Origin: Aminobacter carboxidus
Lineage (GTDB): Bacteria > Pseudomonadota > Alphaproteobacteria > Rhizobiales > Rhizobiaceae
DNA length: 64,000 bases
Direction of reading: 5' to 3'
Assembly: GCF_014863355.1 (NCBI RefSeq)
Contig: NZ_JACZEP010000006.1
Coordinates: forward strand, 310,001 to 374,000
Part shown: positions 35,966-45,157 of the stretch, in pieces
Layout: each line of letters starts with the position of its first letter
Position numbering within the stretch: position 1 is the first letter of the stretch
Program-made: the position numbers and the translations under genes
Notes under the pieces: model-generated
Databases searched by the model: none
Seen by the model: only the letters and a program-made list of their open reading frames with translations
Told to the model about the DNA's origin: nothing

Positions 35966-36883
35966 ATGATCGAAAGCCGTGTCAGGTTCCGCCATCTCCA
36001 GACCTTCCTAGAAGTCGCGCGCCAGAAAAGCGTGGTCAAGGCGGCCGGGCTGCTCAATGTCAGCCAGCCGGCAGTGACCAAGACGATCCGCGAACTGGAA
36101 GAGGCGCTCGGCGTCAGCGTGTTCGAACGCGATGGCCGCGGCATCAAGATCACGCGCTCGGGCGAAATCTTCATGCAGCATGCCGGCGTGGCGATCACCG
36201 CGCTGCGCCAGGGCATCGATTCGGTCGCCAATGCGCGCGCCGAAAGCGGGCCGCCGATCCGCATCGGCGCGCTGCCGACGGTCTCCGCGCATATCATGCC
36301 ACGCGCCATGAGCCTGTTCCTTGGTGAGAATACCGGTGCCACCATCAAGATCGTCACCGGCGAGAACGCCGTGCTGCTGGAACAGCTCAGGCTCGGCGAA
36401 CTCGACATCGTCGTCGGCCGCCTCGCCGCGCCCGAAAAGATGACCGGTTTCTTCTTCGAGCACCTCTATTCAGAACAGGTGGTGTTCGTCGTCCGCGCCG
36501 GCCACCCGCTGCTCAAGGGTGACACCGACGTGTTCGAGCGGCTGGGCGAGTTCCCGCTTCTGATGCCGACGCGCGGCTCGATCATCCGGCCCTTCGTCGA
36601 GCGCTTCTTCATCACCAATGGCGTGGCCTCGATCCCGACCGAGATCGAGACCGTGTCGGACGCATTCGGCCGCGCCTTCGTGCGTCAGAGCGATGCGATA
36701 TGGATCATCTCGCATGGTGTGGTCAGCGACGAGATCAAGGCCGGAACGCTGAAGATGTTGCCGGTGGACACGAGCGAAACGCGCGGGCCGGTGGGACTGA
36801 CAATGCGCACCGACACGCAGCCCTCGGCGGCGTTTTCGATCCTGCTCAAGACCATCCGAGAGGCGGCTGCCGAGCGCGGCTGA
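35966..36883 (+). CDS. pcaQ: LysR-family activator of the pca operon
   Basis: 305 residues. HTH about 8-65 (RHLQTFLEVARQKSVVKAAG, LNVSQPAVTKTIRELE) and LysR effector domain from about 95 (PPIRIGALPTVSAHIMPRAM). The protein pattern and its divergent position from pcaDCHGB identify PcaQ, which in Agrobacterium and Sinorhizobium responds to beta-carboxy-cis,cis-muconate and gamma-carboxymuconolactone. A box of the right type overlaps its promoter. ATG at 35966 is right behind the box, suggesting negative autoregulation. Confidence 0.94.
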   Translation: MIESRVRFRHLQTFLEVARQKSVVKAAGLLNVSQPAVTKTIRELEEALGVSVFERDGRGIKITRSGEIFMQHAGVAITALRQGIDSVANARAESGPPIRIGALPTVSAHIMPRAMSLFLGENTGATIKIVTGENAVLLEQLRLGELDIVVGRLAAPEKMTGFFFEHLYSEQVVFVVRAGHPLLKGDTDVFERLGEFPLLMPTRGSIIRPFVERFFITNGVASIPTEIETVSDAFGRAFVRQSDAIWIISHGVVSDEIKAGTLKMLPVDTSETRGPVGLTMRTDTQPSAAFSILLKTIREAAAERG

Positions 36884-36951
36884 GAGCCGCGCCCCCTCGC
36901 AATGGCAAGGTGCATCCGCTACATACGCTATAAGCTTGAAATGAGGATGTG

Positions 36952-37704
36952 ATGGCCGAGACCACCGAAGGGCGAAAGACGATCGTTTTGACCGGAGCCA
37001 GCCGCGGCATCGGCCATGCGACGGTGAAGCGCTTTTCGCGCGAAGGCTGGCGCGTCATCACCTGCTCGCGCCAGGCGTTCTCCGAAAACTGCCCGTGGCC
37101 GCAAGGGCCTGAAGACCACATCAAGATCGATCTCGCCGACCAGGGCGACGTCGGCTCCGCCGTGTCCGAAATCCGCCAGCGGCTGGAAAAGGAAGGCGGG
37201 CTGCTGCATGCGCTGGTCAACAACGCCGGGATCTCGCCCAAGCACAAGGGCGGCGGCCGCATGAACTCGATCGACACGCCGATGCATGTCTGGCGCGACG
37301 TGTTCCAGGTCAATTTCCTGGCACCGATCATGCTGGCGCGCGGCTTGTTCAAGGAACTGGCGGCGGCCAAGGGCTCGGTTGTCAACGTGACCTCGATCGC
37401 CGGAACCCGCGTCCACCCCTTCGCCGGCACGGCTTATGCGACGTCGAAGGCGGCACTCGGCGCGCTGACCCGCGAAATGGCCGCCGACTTCGGTCCGCAC
37501 GGCATCCGCGTCAACGCGATCGCGCCTGGCGAGATCGACACGGCGATCCTGTCGCCGGGCACCGACAAGATCGTCGAGACGATCCCGATGCGCCGCCTCG
37601 GCCTGACATCGGAAGTCGCCGACATCATCTATTTCCTGTGTTCGGAGCAAGCGTCCTACGTCACCGGCTCCGAAATCCACATCAATGGCGGCCAGCACGT
37701 GTGA
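36952..37704 (+). CDS. SDR-family oxidoreductase
   Basis: 250 residues from ATG at 36952 (GAGG seven bases before). Classical short-chain dehydrogenase: nucleotide motif TGASRGIGHA (about 13-22), NNAGIS, catalytic Ser in NVTSIAGT and YATSK (Tyr and Lys), and the C-terminal GSEIHINGG. An insertion around CSRQAFSENCPWPQGPEDHIK makes the beta2-beta3 loop longer than usual and gives no clear NADH/NADPH choice. Substrate unknown. It lies 68 bp after pcaQ in the same direction but has no obvious role in the beta-ketoadipate pathway. Confidence 0.9.
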   Translation: MAETTEGRKTIVLTGASRGIGHATVKRFSREGWRVITCSRQAFSENCPWPQGPEDHIKIDLADQGDVGSAVSEIRQRLEKEGGLLHALVNNAGISPKHKGGGRMNSIDTPMHVWRDVFQVNFLAPIMLARGLFKELAAAKGSVVNVTSIAGTRVHPFAGTAYATSKAALGALTREMAADFGPHGIRVNAIAPGEIDTAILSPGTDKIVETIPMRRLGLTSEVADIIYFLCSEQASYVTGSEIHINGGQHV

Positions 37705-37714
37705 AGGTGCCCTC

Positions 37715-37736
37715 CCTTCTCCCCTTGTGGAGAAGG
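37715..37736. repeat. Short palindromic unit after the SDR gene
   Basis: CCTTCTCC, loop CCTTGT, GGAGAAGG. This hairpin has no T run and resembles the CTTCTCC...GGAGAAGG units found between genes across rhizobia; related pieces lie near 12090-12120 and 50091-50110. It may still mark the transcript end. Confidence 0.6.
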
Positions 37737-37839
37737 TGCCGCTCCTGCGGACCTGGGTTGCTCATGTCCCCTGGGGTGGGGGAGGCTTAGCCGTCGAAGG
37801 CCAGGCAAGTTAGGATGCACGCCCGTGCGCATAGGCGTG

Positions 37840-38149
37840 GCATTGTACGTTTCAGACGTCGCCTGCGTCACGGCATGGATTCCCGACACTCTCCGCTCGT
37901 TTCACTCGCTCACGAGGTCGGGAATGACGGACTGAATTGGCGCCTTCGCCAACTACCAGCGTTGCAGACAACTTCAATGGCTGCGCTAGCAGCCAACATT
38001 GCCATGCTTGCCGCCTGCACCGGTCCAACATTCGAGTTGGCCAAACTGGCCCATGAGGTCGTCATTCCCGACCTCGTGAGCGAGTGAAACGAGCGGAGAG
38101 TGTCGGAAATCCATGCCGTGGCGCATGTGAGTCCGACGCGGTGCAATGC
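37840..38149. repeat. 310-bp inverted-repeat element in the 0.7-kb gene-free stretch
   Basis: The stretch 37705-38412 holds no convincing gene. Its centre is an inverted repeat: 37869-37928 and 38061-38120 are 60-bp arms, complementary except for one position, around a 132-bp loop. Weaker complementarity extends outward to GCATTG (37840) and CAATGC (38149) and somewhat into the loop. The arms carry their own nested short palindrome (CTCGTTTCACTCG... with CGAGTGAAACGAG on the other side). No transposase is present. It could be a miniature mobile element or two opposed copies of a single-unit repeat. Confidence 0.8.
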
Positions 38150-38363
38150 TAGCCTTGTGTTTCGACGTACCGCACAGGGACACCAACACCCCGCCAAGAC
38201 TCACAGCGTTCGTTGCGGAGACGCTGTCTTTGTCGCCGACCGCGGTACTCATAGGCATCGCGTGCCTTGGCCACATGGCACTCTGGCCGACACCCCTCAT
38301 CGGTCTTCGCACCGGGCCACCTTTTCTCACAAGGGGAAAAGGTATGGCGCCATACCCCAAATG

Positions 38364-38391
38364 AAAAAGCCCGCCGGATGGCGGGCTTTTT
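38364..38391. terminator. Rho-independent terminator of the aminotransferase gene
   Basis: AAAAAGCCCGCC, loop GGAT, GGCGGGCTTTTT: a 12-bp stem with A/T runs on both sides. It lies 21 bases after the leftward aminotransferase stop and would also stop rightward transcripts. Just left of it is the perfect palindrome GGTATGGCGCCATACC (38341-38356). Confidence 0.92.
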
Positions 38392-38412
38392 GTTTGATCC
38401 GACGCGCTGGAA

Positions 38413-39783
38413 TCAGGCCATGACCTGCTTCGCCGCTTCGTCGAGCGACTTCTCGACAGCGTCGAAGATCTCGTCGACCTGCTTGTCGTTGATGATCAGC
38501 GGCGGGCAGAAGGCCAGCGCATCGCCCATGTTGCGGGAGATGATGCCATTCTGCTGCAGGATGCCGTTGACGAGGCCGCCGAGCGCGCCGACGGAACCCC
38601 AAGGCGCCTTGGTTGCCTTGTCGGTGACCAGCTCCATGGCGCCGATGAGGGCCACGCCACGGACCTCGCCGACGAGATCGTGCGAGGCAAGCTTGGCCAG
38701 GCGCTTCTGCATGTGGGCGCCGACCTCGCGGGCATTGGCGACCAGGTTGCGCTCCTCGATGATCTTGAGATTTTCGAGCGCCACGGCGGCAGCGACAGGA
38801 TGGCCGCCGGCGGTGAAGCCATGGCCGAAGGTGCCGATGCGGTTGCTCTCGTCGGCGATCGGCTCGAACACCTTGTCGTTGATCATCAGCGCCGAGATCG
38901 GCAGGTAGGACGACGATATCTGCTTCGACATGACCATGATGTCGGGGGTCATGGCATAGGTCTCTGAGCCAAACATGTTGCCGGTGCGGCCGAAGCCGCA
39001 GATGACCTCGTCGGCGACAAGCAGGATGTCGTACTTCCTGAGTACCGCCTGGATCTTCTCCCAGTAGCCGGCCGGCGGCACGACGACGCCGCCAGCACCC
39101 ATGACCGGCTCGCCGAACATGGCGGCGATGGTCTCGGGGCCTTCAGCGAGGATCAGCTTTTCCAGATCATCGGCCAGGCGGGTCGAGAACTGCTGTTCGG
39201 TTTCGCCCGGCTGTGCCTCGCGCCAGTGGTGCGGCGACGAGGTGTGCAGCACGTTGGCGATCGGCAGGTCGAAGGACAAATGGTTGTTGGGCAGGCCGGT
39301 GAGGCTGGCCGAGGCGATGGTGACGCCATGATAGGCGCGCTTGCGCGAGATGATCTTCTTGCGCTCAGGCTGGCCGAGCGCATTGGAGCGGAACCAGATC
39401 ATCTTCATGGCCGTGTCGTTGGCCTCGGATCCGGAGTTGGTGAAGAACGCCTTGCTCATCGGCACCGGCGCCATGGTCACCAGCTTCTCGGCCAGGTCGA
39501 TCAGTGGCGAATGGCCCTTGTGGGTGAAGCTGTGGTAGTAGGGCAGCTTGGACATCTGCCTTGTGGCGGCATCGACAAGGCGCTTTTCCGAGAAGCCGAC
39601 GCCGACGCTCCACAGCCCGGCCATCGCCTCGATGTAGCGCTTGCCCGAGATGTCCTCGACATAGATGCCATCGCCTTTTTCGATGATCAGCGGCCCGACC
39701 TCCTGGTGGCGGCGGGCATTGGTGTAGGCGTGCATGTGGAATTTCTTGTCGCGCGCCTCAGGCGAATTGGGCTGGCTGTCCAT
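38413..39783 (-). CDS. Class III PLP aminotransferase (omega-amino acid / putrescine:pyruvate type)
   Basis: 456 residues. Fold I, class III: TNSGSEANDTAMKM, DEVICGFGRTGNMFGSE and the PLP lysine in VMSKQISSSYLPISA. The N-terminal HMHAYTNARRHQEVGPLII and AGLWSVGVGFSE patterns fit the subgroup that transfers amino groups from omega-amino acids or diamines (beta-alanine, GABA, putrescine) to pyruvate. It is divergent from a GntR regulator which is followed by a hydroxyglutarate-type dehydrogenase and a semialdehyde dehydrogenase, so an omega-amino acid pathway ending in succinate or glutarate is likely. A terminator follows its stop. Confidence 0.92.
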   Translation of the reverse strand: MDSQPNSPEARDKKFHMHAYTNARRHQEVGPLIIEKGDGIYVEDISGKRYIEAMAGLWSVGVGFSEKRLVDAATRQMSKLPYYHSFTHKGHSPLIDLAEKLVTMAPVPMSKAFFTNSGSEANDTAMKMIWFRSNALGQPERKKIISRKRAYHGVTIASASLTGLPNNHLSFDLPIANVLHTSSPHHWREAQPGETEQQFSTRLADDLEKLILAEGPETIAAMFGEPVMGAGGVVVPPAGYWEKIQAVLRKYDILLVADEVICGFGRTGNMFGSETYAMTPDIMVMSKQISSSYLPISALMINDKVFEPIADESNRIGTFGHGFTAGGHPVAAAVALENLKIIEERNLVANAREVGAHMQKRLAKLASHDLVGEVRGVALIGAMELVTDKATKAPWGSVGALGGLVNGILQQNGIISRNMGDALAFCPPLIINDKQVDEIFDAVEKSLDEAAKQVMA

Positions 39784-39883
39784 TGTCGTTCCTCATTGGA
39801 TGGAGCGTCGCCGGCAGGGCGACGATGTCGTCGATCTTGCGACGGCTGTCAGCGACCGCTTGCAAAATTCGCAAATTGTTGTT

Positions 39884-39893
39884 TGATGCATCA
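39884..39893. promoter_or_regulatory. Possible GntR operator
   Basis: TGATGCATCA, a perfect 10-bp palindrome inside an AT-rich part of the 255-bp space between the divergent aminotransferase and GntR genes. Short, so only a candidate. Confidence 0.4.
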
Positions 39894-40038
39894 TGTTTTT
39901 CACGTGGACCAATGTCAAGGGCCAGAGGGGCGACAGCTGCAGGCCAGACAAGGCAAGCGCGCCGCACCTGCCCCGCACCGACAAAGGGGCACACGGCCGC
40001 CTGAAACCGGGCGGCAACCGAGACTGGACAATGGACCT

Positions 40039-40725
40039 ATGAACGAGGGTTTCAGCTTGCAGATGGTTGAGCACGATAATCTCGGCGAGATTGTCTACGG
40101 CCAGCTGTCGGACGCGCTGATCAAGGGACGCTTCGCGCCCGATGCCCGGCTGACCATCCGCGATCTGGCGCAGTCGCTGGGCACATCGGTGACGCCCGTG
40201 CGCGATGCCATCCTGCGCCTGATCCAGGACGAGGCGCTGGTGCAGAAGTCGGCGCGCGAAGTGCGCGTGCCGGTCATGACGCTGGAGCGCTATCTCGAAA
40301 TCCGCCAGATCAGAATGAAGCTCGAAGGGTTGGCCGCACGCGAGGCGGCGCTGAAGGCCGAGGCCAAGGACATCACCAGGCTGCGCGATCTGATTGTGGG
40401 GAACGAAAGGGCGATCGCGTCAGGAGACTGGCCGACAGCACTGGAGCTCAACCAGACCTTCCATTTCGCGCTGGCAGAGATCGCCAGCATGACCGTGCTG
40501 CGCGGCATCCTCAACCGGCTGTGGCTGCAGATGGGGCCGATGATCGCGGCGTCTTACCAGCATGGCGGACGAGCGATGATCGACCATCATCATGTTCTGC
40601 TGGCCGCTATCGAGGCTCGCGACGCCGACAGGGCCGAACGCGCCATCGTCGACGACATCAGGGGCGCGAGTTCGGCAATCATAGAGCAGCTTGCTGCACT
40701 GAAGCCGGCCGGGGGCGCTGCCTGA
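40039..40725 (+). CDS. GntR-family regulator (FadR/VanR subgroup, FCD domain)
   Basis: 228 residues from ATG at 40039 ([21 protein letters not shown]); much longer upstream frame is a shadow of the aminotransferase gene. N-terminal winged helix about 12-75 ([24 protein letters not shown]), C-terminal FCD domain about 85-220 with metal-site-type histidines in [13 protein letters not shown] and [13 protein letters not shown]. Comparable in type to CsiR, which controls the csiD-lhgO-gab genes of enterobacteria. It is followed after two bases by the flavoprotein gene, so it lies in that operon and faces the aminotransferase. Confidence 0.9.
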   Translation: MNEGFSLQMVEHDNLGEIVYGQLSDALIKGRFAPDARLTIRDLAQSLGTSVTPVRDAILRLIQDEALVQKSAREVRVPVMTLERYLEIRQIRMKLEGLAAREAALKAEAKDITRLRDLIVGNERAIASGDWPTALELNQTFHFALAEIASMTVLRGILNRLWLQMGPMIAASYQHGGRAMIDHHHVLLAAIEARDADRAERAIVDDIRGASSAIIEQLAALKPAGGAA

Positions 40726-40727
40726 CC

Positions 40728-41849
40728 ATGGAGACGGTCGACTGCATCATTGCCGGTGCCGGCGTCATCGGCCTTGCCGTGGCGCGCGAGCTGAGCCGGC
40801 TTGGCATGGAGACAATCGTCCTGGAGGCGGCAGATGCCATCGGCACCGAAACCAGCTCGCGTAACTCCGAGGTGATCCACGCCGGCATCTATTATCCCCA
40901 GGACAGCCTGAAGGCTGAGCTGTGCGTGACCGGCCGCGACCGGCTTTACGCCTACGCCGCCGAGCGCAACATCCCGCACAAGCGCTGCGGCAAGCTGATC
41001 GTGGCAACGCTGGCAGAACAGGTGCCGACACTGAAGGGCATTATCGACAAGGCGCGGGCCAACGGCGTCGACGACCTCGTATTGCTCGACGCCGCCGCGG
41101 CGCAGGCGCTGGAGCCGTCGCTTGCCTGCCACGCCGCAGTTCTGTCGCCGTCGACCGGCATTATCGACAGCCATGCGCTGATGCTGTCGCTGCTTGGCGA
41201 GGCCGAGGCGCACGGCGCCTTCCTCGGCCTCAACACCGAAATCTTGTCGGGGCGGATCGAAGCCGGCCGTTTCGTGTTGCAGACGCGGGACACGTCGAGC
41301 GACACTAATTACGAGATCGCCGCCCGCCATTTCGTCAATGCCGCAGGTCTCGGCGCCAACGCCTTGGCAGCAAGCTTCGCGGGCCTCGACCGGCGATTCG
41401 TGCCAAAGCTTCTGATGGCGCGTGGCAACTACTTCTCGGTCACTGGCAAGCCGGCCTTCTCCCGGCTGATCTACCCGGTGCCGGAGCCGGGCGGTCTCGG
41501 TGTGCACCTGACGCTCGATCTCAATGGCGGCATGCGCTTCGGCCCCGACGTCGAGTGGATCGAGACCAAGGACTACCGCGTCGACCCGCGACGGGCGAAC
41601 CACTTCTATGGCGAGATCCGCAGATATTGGCCCGGCCTCGCCGACGACAGCTTGAGCCCGACCTATAGCGGCATACGCCCCAAGCTTGCCGGACCCGGCG
41701 AGCCGGCGGCCGATTTCGTCATCCAGGGCCCTGATGTCCACGGCGTTGCCGGACTGGTCAACCTGTTCGGCATTGAAAGCCCGGGGCTGACCTCGTCGCT
41801 GGCGATCGCCGAACTGGTGACAGAGAAGCTGAAGCGAACCTATGTCTAA
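40728..41849 (+). CDS. FAD-dependent oxidoreductase, L-2-hydroxyglutarate dehydrogenase (LhgO)-like
   Basis: 373 residues from ATG at 40728. DAO fold: [17 protein letters not shown] (about 8-24) binds [18 protein letters not shown] is the motif I associate with L-2-hydroxyglutarate dehydrogenases, as is [11 protein letters not shown] and the C-terminal [20 protein letters not shown]. The enzyme would oxidise L-2-hydroxyglutarate to 2-oxoglutarate and pass electrons to the quinone pool. The glutarate hydroxylase CsiD that usually supplies the substrate is not in the window, so the true substrate may be another 2-hydroxy acid. Coupled to the GntR gene; the dehydrogenase gene follows after 86 bp. 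Confidence 0.85.
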   Translation: METVDCIIAGAGVIGLAVARELSRLGMETIVLEAADAIGTETSSRNSEVIHAGIYYPQDSLKAELCVTGRDRLYAYAAERNIPHKRCGKLIVATLAEQVPTLKGIIDKARANGVDDLVLLDAAAAQALEPSLACHAAVLSPSTGIIDSHALMLSLLGEAEAHGAFLGLNTEILSGRIEAGRFVLQTRDTSSDTNYEIAARHFVNAAGLGANALAASFAGLDRRFVPKLLMARGNYFSVTGKPAFSRLIYPVPEPGGLGVHLTLDLNGGMRFGPDVEWIETKDYRVDPRRANHFYGEIRRYWPGLADDSLSPTYSGIRPKLAGPGEPAADFVIQGPDVHGVAGLVNLFGIESPGLTSSLAIAELVTEKLKRTYV

Positions 41850-41935
41850 CGAACCATTCAAGGCGTGATCCGCCGCCCGGCGACGACGCCGACCCAAATT
41901 ACACCCGCATACAAACGACCCAGCAAGGACACCGC

Positions 41936-43369
41936 ATGTACCCCGAAGTGAAATTGTTCATCGACGGCAAATGGACGGCTGCCGAAGGCGGCAAGACCAT
42001 CGACGTCTACAATCCCGCCACCAACGAGGTGATCGGCAAGGTCGCCTCGGCCGGCAAGGGCGACCTCGACCGTGCGCTCGCCGCCGCCGACCGTGGCTTC
42101 AAGATCTGGCGCAAGGTGTCGCCTTACGACCGCTCCAAGGTGCTGCGCCGCGCCGCAGACCTGTTGCGCGAACGCGCCGATGCCATCGCCGCGCTTTTGA
42201 CGCAGGAACAGGGCAAGCCGGTCGGCGAAGCCAAGATGGAGGTCCTGTCCTCGGCTGATCTGTTCGACTGGTTCGCCGAGGAAGGCCGCCGTACCTATGG
42301 CCGCGTCATTCCGGCCCGCGCGCCCGGCATCCAGCAGATCGTCGTCAAGGAACCGGTCGGCCCGGTGGCGGCGTTCACGCCGTGGAACTTCCCGATATCG
42401 CAGGCGGCGCGCAAGATCGGCGCAGCTCTTGCCACCGGCTGCTCGATCATCGTCAAGCCGCCGGAAGAAACACCGGCGGCGCCGGCCTGCCTCGCCGACG
42501 TGTTCAAGGATGCCGGCCTGCCCGATGGTGTGCTCAACCTCGTCTATGGCAACCCGCCCGAAATCTCCGGCTACCTCGTGCCGCATCCAGTCATCCGCAA
42601 GGTCTCGTTCACCGGCTCGGTGCCGGTTGGCAAACATCTCGCGGCCCTCGCCGGCACCCACATGAAGCGTGCGACGATGGAGCTTGGCGGCCATGCCCCG
42701 GCGATGGTGTTCGACGACGCCGACATCGACCAGGCGGCGGCAACGCTTGCCGCCTCGAAATTCCGCAACGGCGGCCAGGTCTGCGTGTCGCCGACACGCT
42801 TCCTGGTCCAGGAAGGCTCCCACGACCGCTTCCTTGGCAAGTTCGTCGACTACGCCAAGTCGGTGAAGGTCGGCGACGGCCTGGAGGCGAGCAGCCGCAT
42901 GGGCCCGCTGGTCAATGAACGCCGGCTGGAAGCCGTCGAGAAGCTGATCAACGAGGCGGTGGCCGACGGCGCCAAGCTCGAGACCGGTGGCAAGCGCATC
43001 GGCAACAAGGGCTCGTATTTCGAGCCGACGGTGCTGTCGGGCGTACGCACCGACATGCGCATCATGAACGAGGAGCCGTTCGGCCCCGTCGCGCTGGTGA
43101 TGCCGTTCAAGACGTTCGAGGACGTCGTGACCGAGGCCAACCGCCTGCCCTATGGGCTTGCGGCCTATGCCTTCACCAAGTCGAACAAGACGGTGACCGA
43201 CCTAGGCGCCGAGATCGAAACCGGCATGCTGACGATCAACCATCTCGGCCTTGCATTGCCCGAGACGCCGTTCGGCGGCGTCAAGGACAGCGGCTACGGC
43301 TCGGAAGGCGGCACCGAAGCGCTCGAAGCCTATCTGGTCACCAAGTTCGTGACCCACGCGGCCGTCTGA
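41936..43369 (+). CDS. NAD(P)-dependent aldehyde dehydrogenase, succinate-semialdehyde type
   Basis: 477 residues. ALDH superfamily: [18 protein letters not shown], nucleotide Lys in SIIVKPPEE, catalytic Glu in [12 protein letters not shown] and catalytic Cys in [21 protein letters not shown] and the C-terminal [15 protein letters not shown] are intact. The SPTRF after the cysteine is shared with GabD-like enzymes. It would oxidise succinate (or glutarate) semialdehyde made by the nearby aminotransferase. A bidirectional terminator follows. Confidence 0.92.
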   Translation: MYPEVKLFIDGKWTAAEGGKTIDVYNPATNEVIGKVASAGKGDLDRALAAADRGFKIWRKVSPYDRSKVLRRAADLLRERADAIAALLTQEQGKPVGEAKMEVLSSADLFDWFAEEGRRTYGRVIPARAPGIQQIVVKEPVGPVAAFTPWNFPISQAARKIGAALATGCSIIVKPPEETPAAPACLADVFKDAGLPDGVLNLVYGNPPEISGYLVPHPVIRKVSFTGSVPVGKHLAALAGTHMKRATMELGGHAPAMVFDDADIDQAAATLAASKFRNGGQVCVSPTRFLVQEGSHDRFLGKFVDYAKSVKVGDGLEASSRMGPLVNERRLEAVEKLINEAVADGAKLETGGKRIGNKGSYFEPTVLSGVRTDMRIMNEEPFGPVALVMPFKTFEDVVTEANRLPYGLAAYAFTKSNKTVTDLGAEIETGMLTINHLGLALPETPFGGVKDSGYGSEGGTEALEAYLVTKFVTHAAV

Positions 43370-43379
43370 CACTGACAAC

Positions 43380-43412
43380 AAAGCCGGCGCATCACATGGG
43401 CGCCGGCTTTTT
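43380..43412. terminator. Rho-independent terminator between convergent genes
   Basis: AAAGCCGGCGC, loop ATCACATGG, GCGCCGGCTTT followed by TT; ends three bases before the Lrp-type gene stop and serves both directions. Confidence 0.9.
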
Positions 43413-43414
43413 CT

Positions 43415-43879
43415 TCAAGACGTCTTCGGACGCTTCGACTGCAGGATGTTGCGGATCGAAAAGCTCGAATGGATGCGCGCGAGCCCCGGCAGGGCCGACA
43501 GGATTTCCTTGTGCACGCGCTCGAAATCGCCGGCACTGGCCACCTCGACGCGCAGGAAATAGTCGGAGTCGCCGGTCATCAGGTAGCACTCCTTGATTTC
43601 AGGGTAGCGCCGCACCGCTAGCTCGAAGCGGTTGAAATACTCCTCGGTCTGTCGCTCCAGCGTGATCTGGACGATGACGGCGATGCCTTCGTCGGCGGCG
43701 GCGTTACCGATGATCGCGGTGTAGCCCCTGATCACCCCTTCCTGCTCCAGCAGTTGCACCCGCCGGAGACAAGCCGACGGCGACAGGCCGACCTCGGCCG
43801 CCAGGCTGGCATTGCTGACGCGCGCATTGGCACGCAACGCCCGGATGATGCCGCGGTCGATGGCGTCCAAAGAGGACAT
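43415..43879 (-). CDS. Lrp/AsnC-family regulator, probable activator of dadXA
   Basis: 154 residues from ATG at 43879 (MSSLDAIDRGIIRALRANARV) after AAGGAAATGCG. N-terminal HTH about 5-60 (NASLAAEVGLSPSACLRRVQLLEQ) and C-terminal RAM domain about 70-145 (ECYLMTGDSDYFLRVEVAS). Divergent from the alanine racemase and D-amino acid dehydrogenase genes, the usual position of DadR-type activators that sense L-alanine. The 129-bp gap between holds its probable sites, though no clear dyad was picked out. Confidence 0.92.
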   Translation of the reverse strand: MSSLDAIDRGIIRALRANARVSNASLAAEVGLSPSACLRRVQLLEQEGVIRGYTAIIGNAAADEGIAVIVQITLERQTEEYFNRFELAVRRYPEIKECYLMTGDSDYFLRVEVASAGDFERVHKEILSALPGLARIHSSFSIRNILQSKRPKTS

Positions 43880-44008
43880 CGCATTTCCTTTCAAAAAGGC
43901 GCATAAAATTGCGCCATCCGCCACCAGTTCGCACGATCGTCATCACATTGGCAAGATTTTCGCCGATCATTGCGGTATTCTTTGGAGAAGGCGAGGACAG
44001 TTTCCGAG

Positions 44009-45142
44009 ATGACAATGGACGTGCAAAGCGACATCGAGGGCCGTGCGGCTTGCGGCGTACTGACCATCGATCTCGGCGCGCTGGTGGAGAACTACCAGCA
44101 GTTGAGCCAGCGCAATGCGCCCGAAAAGACCGCCGCCGTGGTCAAGGCCGATGCCTACGGGCTCGGCGTGGCCGAGGTCGCGCCAGCACTCTACGAGGCC
44201 GGTTGCCGCGACTTCTTCGTCGCCCATTTCATCGAAGCGGTCAGGCTGAAGCCGCACTTGCCCGTTGATGCCCGCATCCTGGTTCTCAACGGCCTGATGC
44301 CGGGCAGCGAGGCTGACTGCGCCAACCTCGGCGTGGTGCCGGTGCTGAACTCGCTCGAACAGGTCGCCAACTGGTCGGCCACCGCCAGGGCGCGCAACAC
44401 CACGCTGCCGGCAGCGCTTCAGGCCGACACCGGCATGTCGCGGCTCGGGCTCGAGCCGCGTGAACTCGAAACGCTGCTTGCCGAAGCGCATCGCCTCGAC
44501 GGCATTCATATCGACATCGTGATGAGCCATCTCGCCTGCGGCGATGAGCCGGCCCATGACGCCAACGCCCGCCAGCTCGAACGCATGCGGGCGGTGCGTG
44601 CTCGCTTCCCCGAGGCAAAGCTGTCCTTCGCCAATTCGGCCGGCATCTTCCTCGGCGACGACTTTCGCGGCGACGTGGCCCGCCCCGGCATCGCGCTTTA
44701 CGGCGGCGCGCCGCTGGGAGGCCACGACAATCCGATGCGCCAGGTGGTGCGGCTCGAAGTCGGCGTCGTCCAGACCCGCACCGTGCAAGCGGGCGCGGAG
44801 GTCGGCTATGGCGCCAGCTTCGTCGTCAGGTCGGAGATGCGGCTTGCCACCATCGCCGCCGGTTATGCCGACGGCCTGCCGCGCCATCTCAGCAATGCGG
44901 GCGCCGCCTACCTGGGCGACGTGCGCCTGCCGATCGTCGGGCGCGTCTCGATGGACAGCATCATCCTCGACGTCACCGCCTTGCCAGCCGGAACGCTGAA
45001 GCTCGGCGACATGGTCGAACTCATCGGCCCGCACCAGACGCTCGAAGCGATCGCGTTGGATGCCGGCACCATTTCCTACGAAATCCTGACCAGCCTGGGC
45101 CGGCGCTACAGACGCCGTTACCTGAGCCCGGCAGCGCGCTAA
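44009..45142 (+). CDS. dadX: Alanine racemase, catabolic
   Basis: 377 residues from ATG at 44009; another ATG follows at 44015 and an upstream extension exists. PLP lysine is Lys46 in VVKADAYGLG; the second catalytic base tyrosine is in VGYGASFVV. Fold III barrel plus C-terminal beta domain with GRVSMDSIILDVT. It interconverts L- and D-alanine so that DadA can oxidise D-alanine. Directly followed by dadA (15 bp), divergent from the Lrp-type gene, hence catabolic dadX rather than the housekeeping alr, although it could serve cell-wall needs as well. Confidence 0.94.
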   Translation: MTMDVQSDIEGRAACGVLTIDLGALVENYQQLSQRNAPEKTAAVVKADAYGLGVAEVAPALYEAGCRDFFVAHFIEAVRLKPHLPVDARILVLNGLMPGSEADCANLGVVPVLNSLEQVANWSATARARNTTLPAALQADTGMSRLGLEPRELETLLAEAHRLDGIHIDIVMSHLACGDEPAHDANARQLERMRAVRARFPEAKLSFANSAGIFLGDDFRGDVARPGIALYGGAPLGGHDNPMRQVVRLEVGVVQTRTVQAGAEVGYGASFVVRSEMRLATIAAGYADGLPRHLSNAGAAYLGDVRLPIVGRVSMDSIILDVTALPAGTLKLGDMVELIGPHQTLEAIALDAGTISYEILTSLGRRYRRRYLSPAAR

Positions 45143-45157
45143 ACCACAGGGGCAATC

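Noticed and set aside
37705-38412. Small open frames in the inverted-repeat stretch
   Set aside because: They run across the repeat arms, lack ribosome sites and known motifs, and occur on both strands because of the symmetry.
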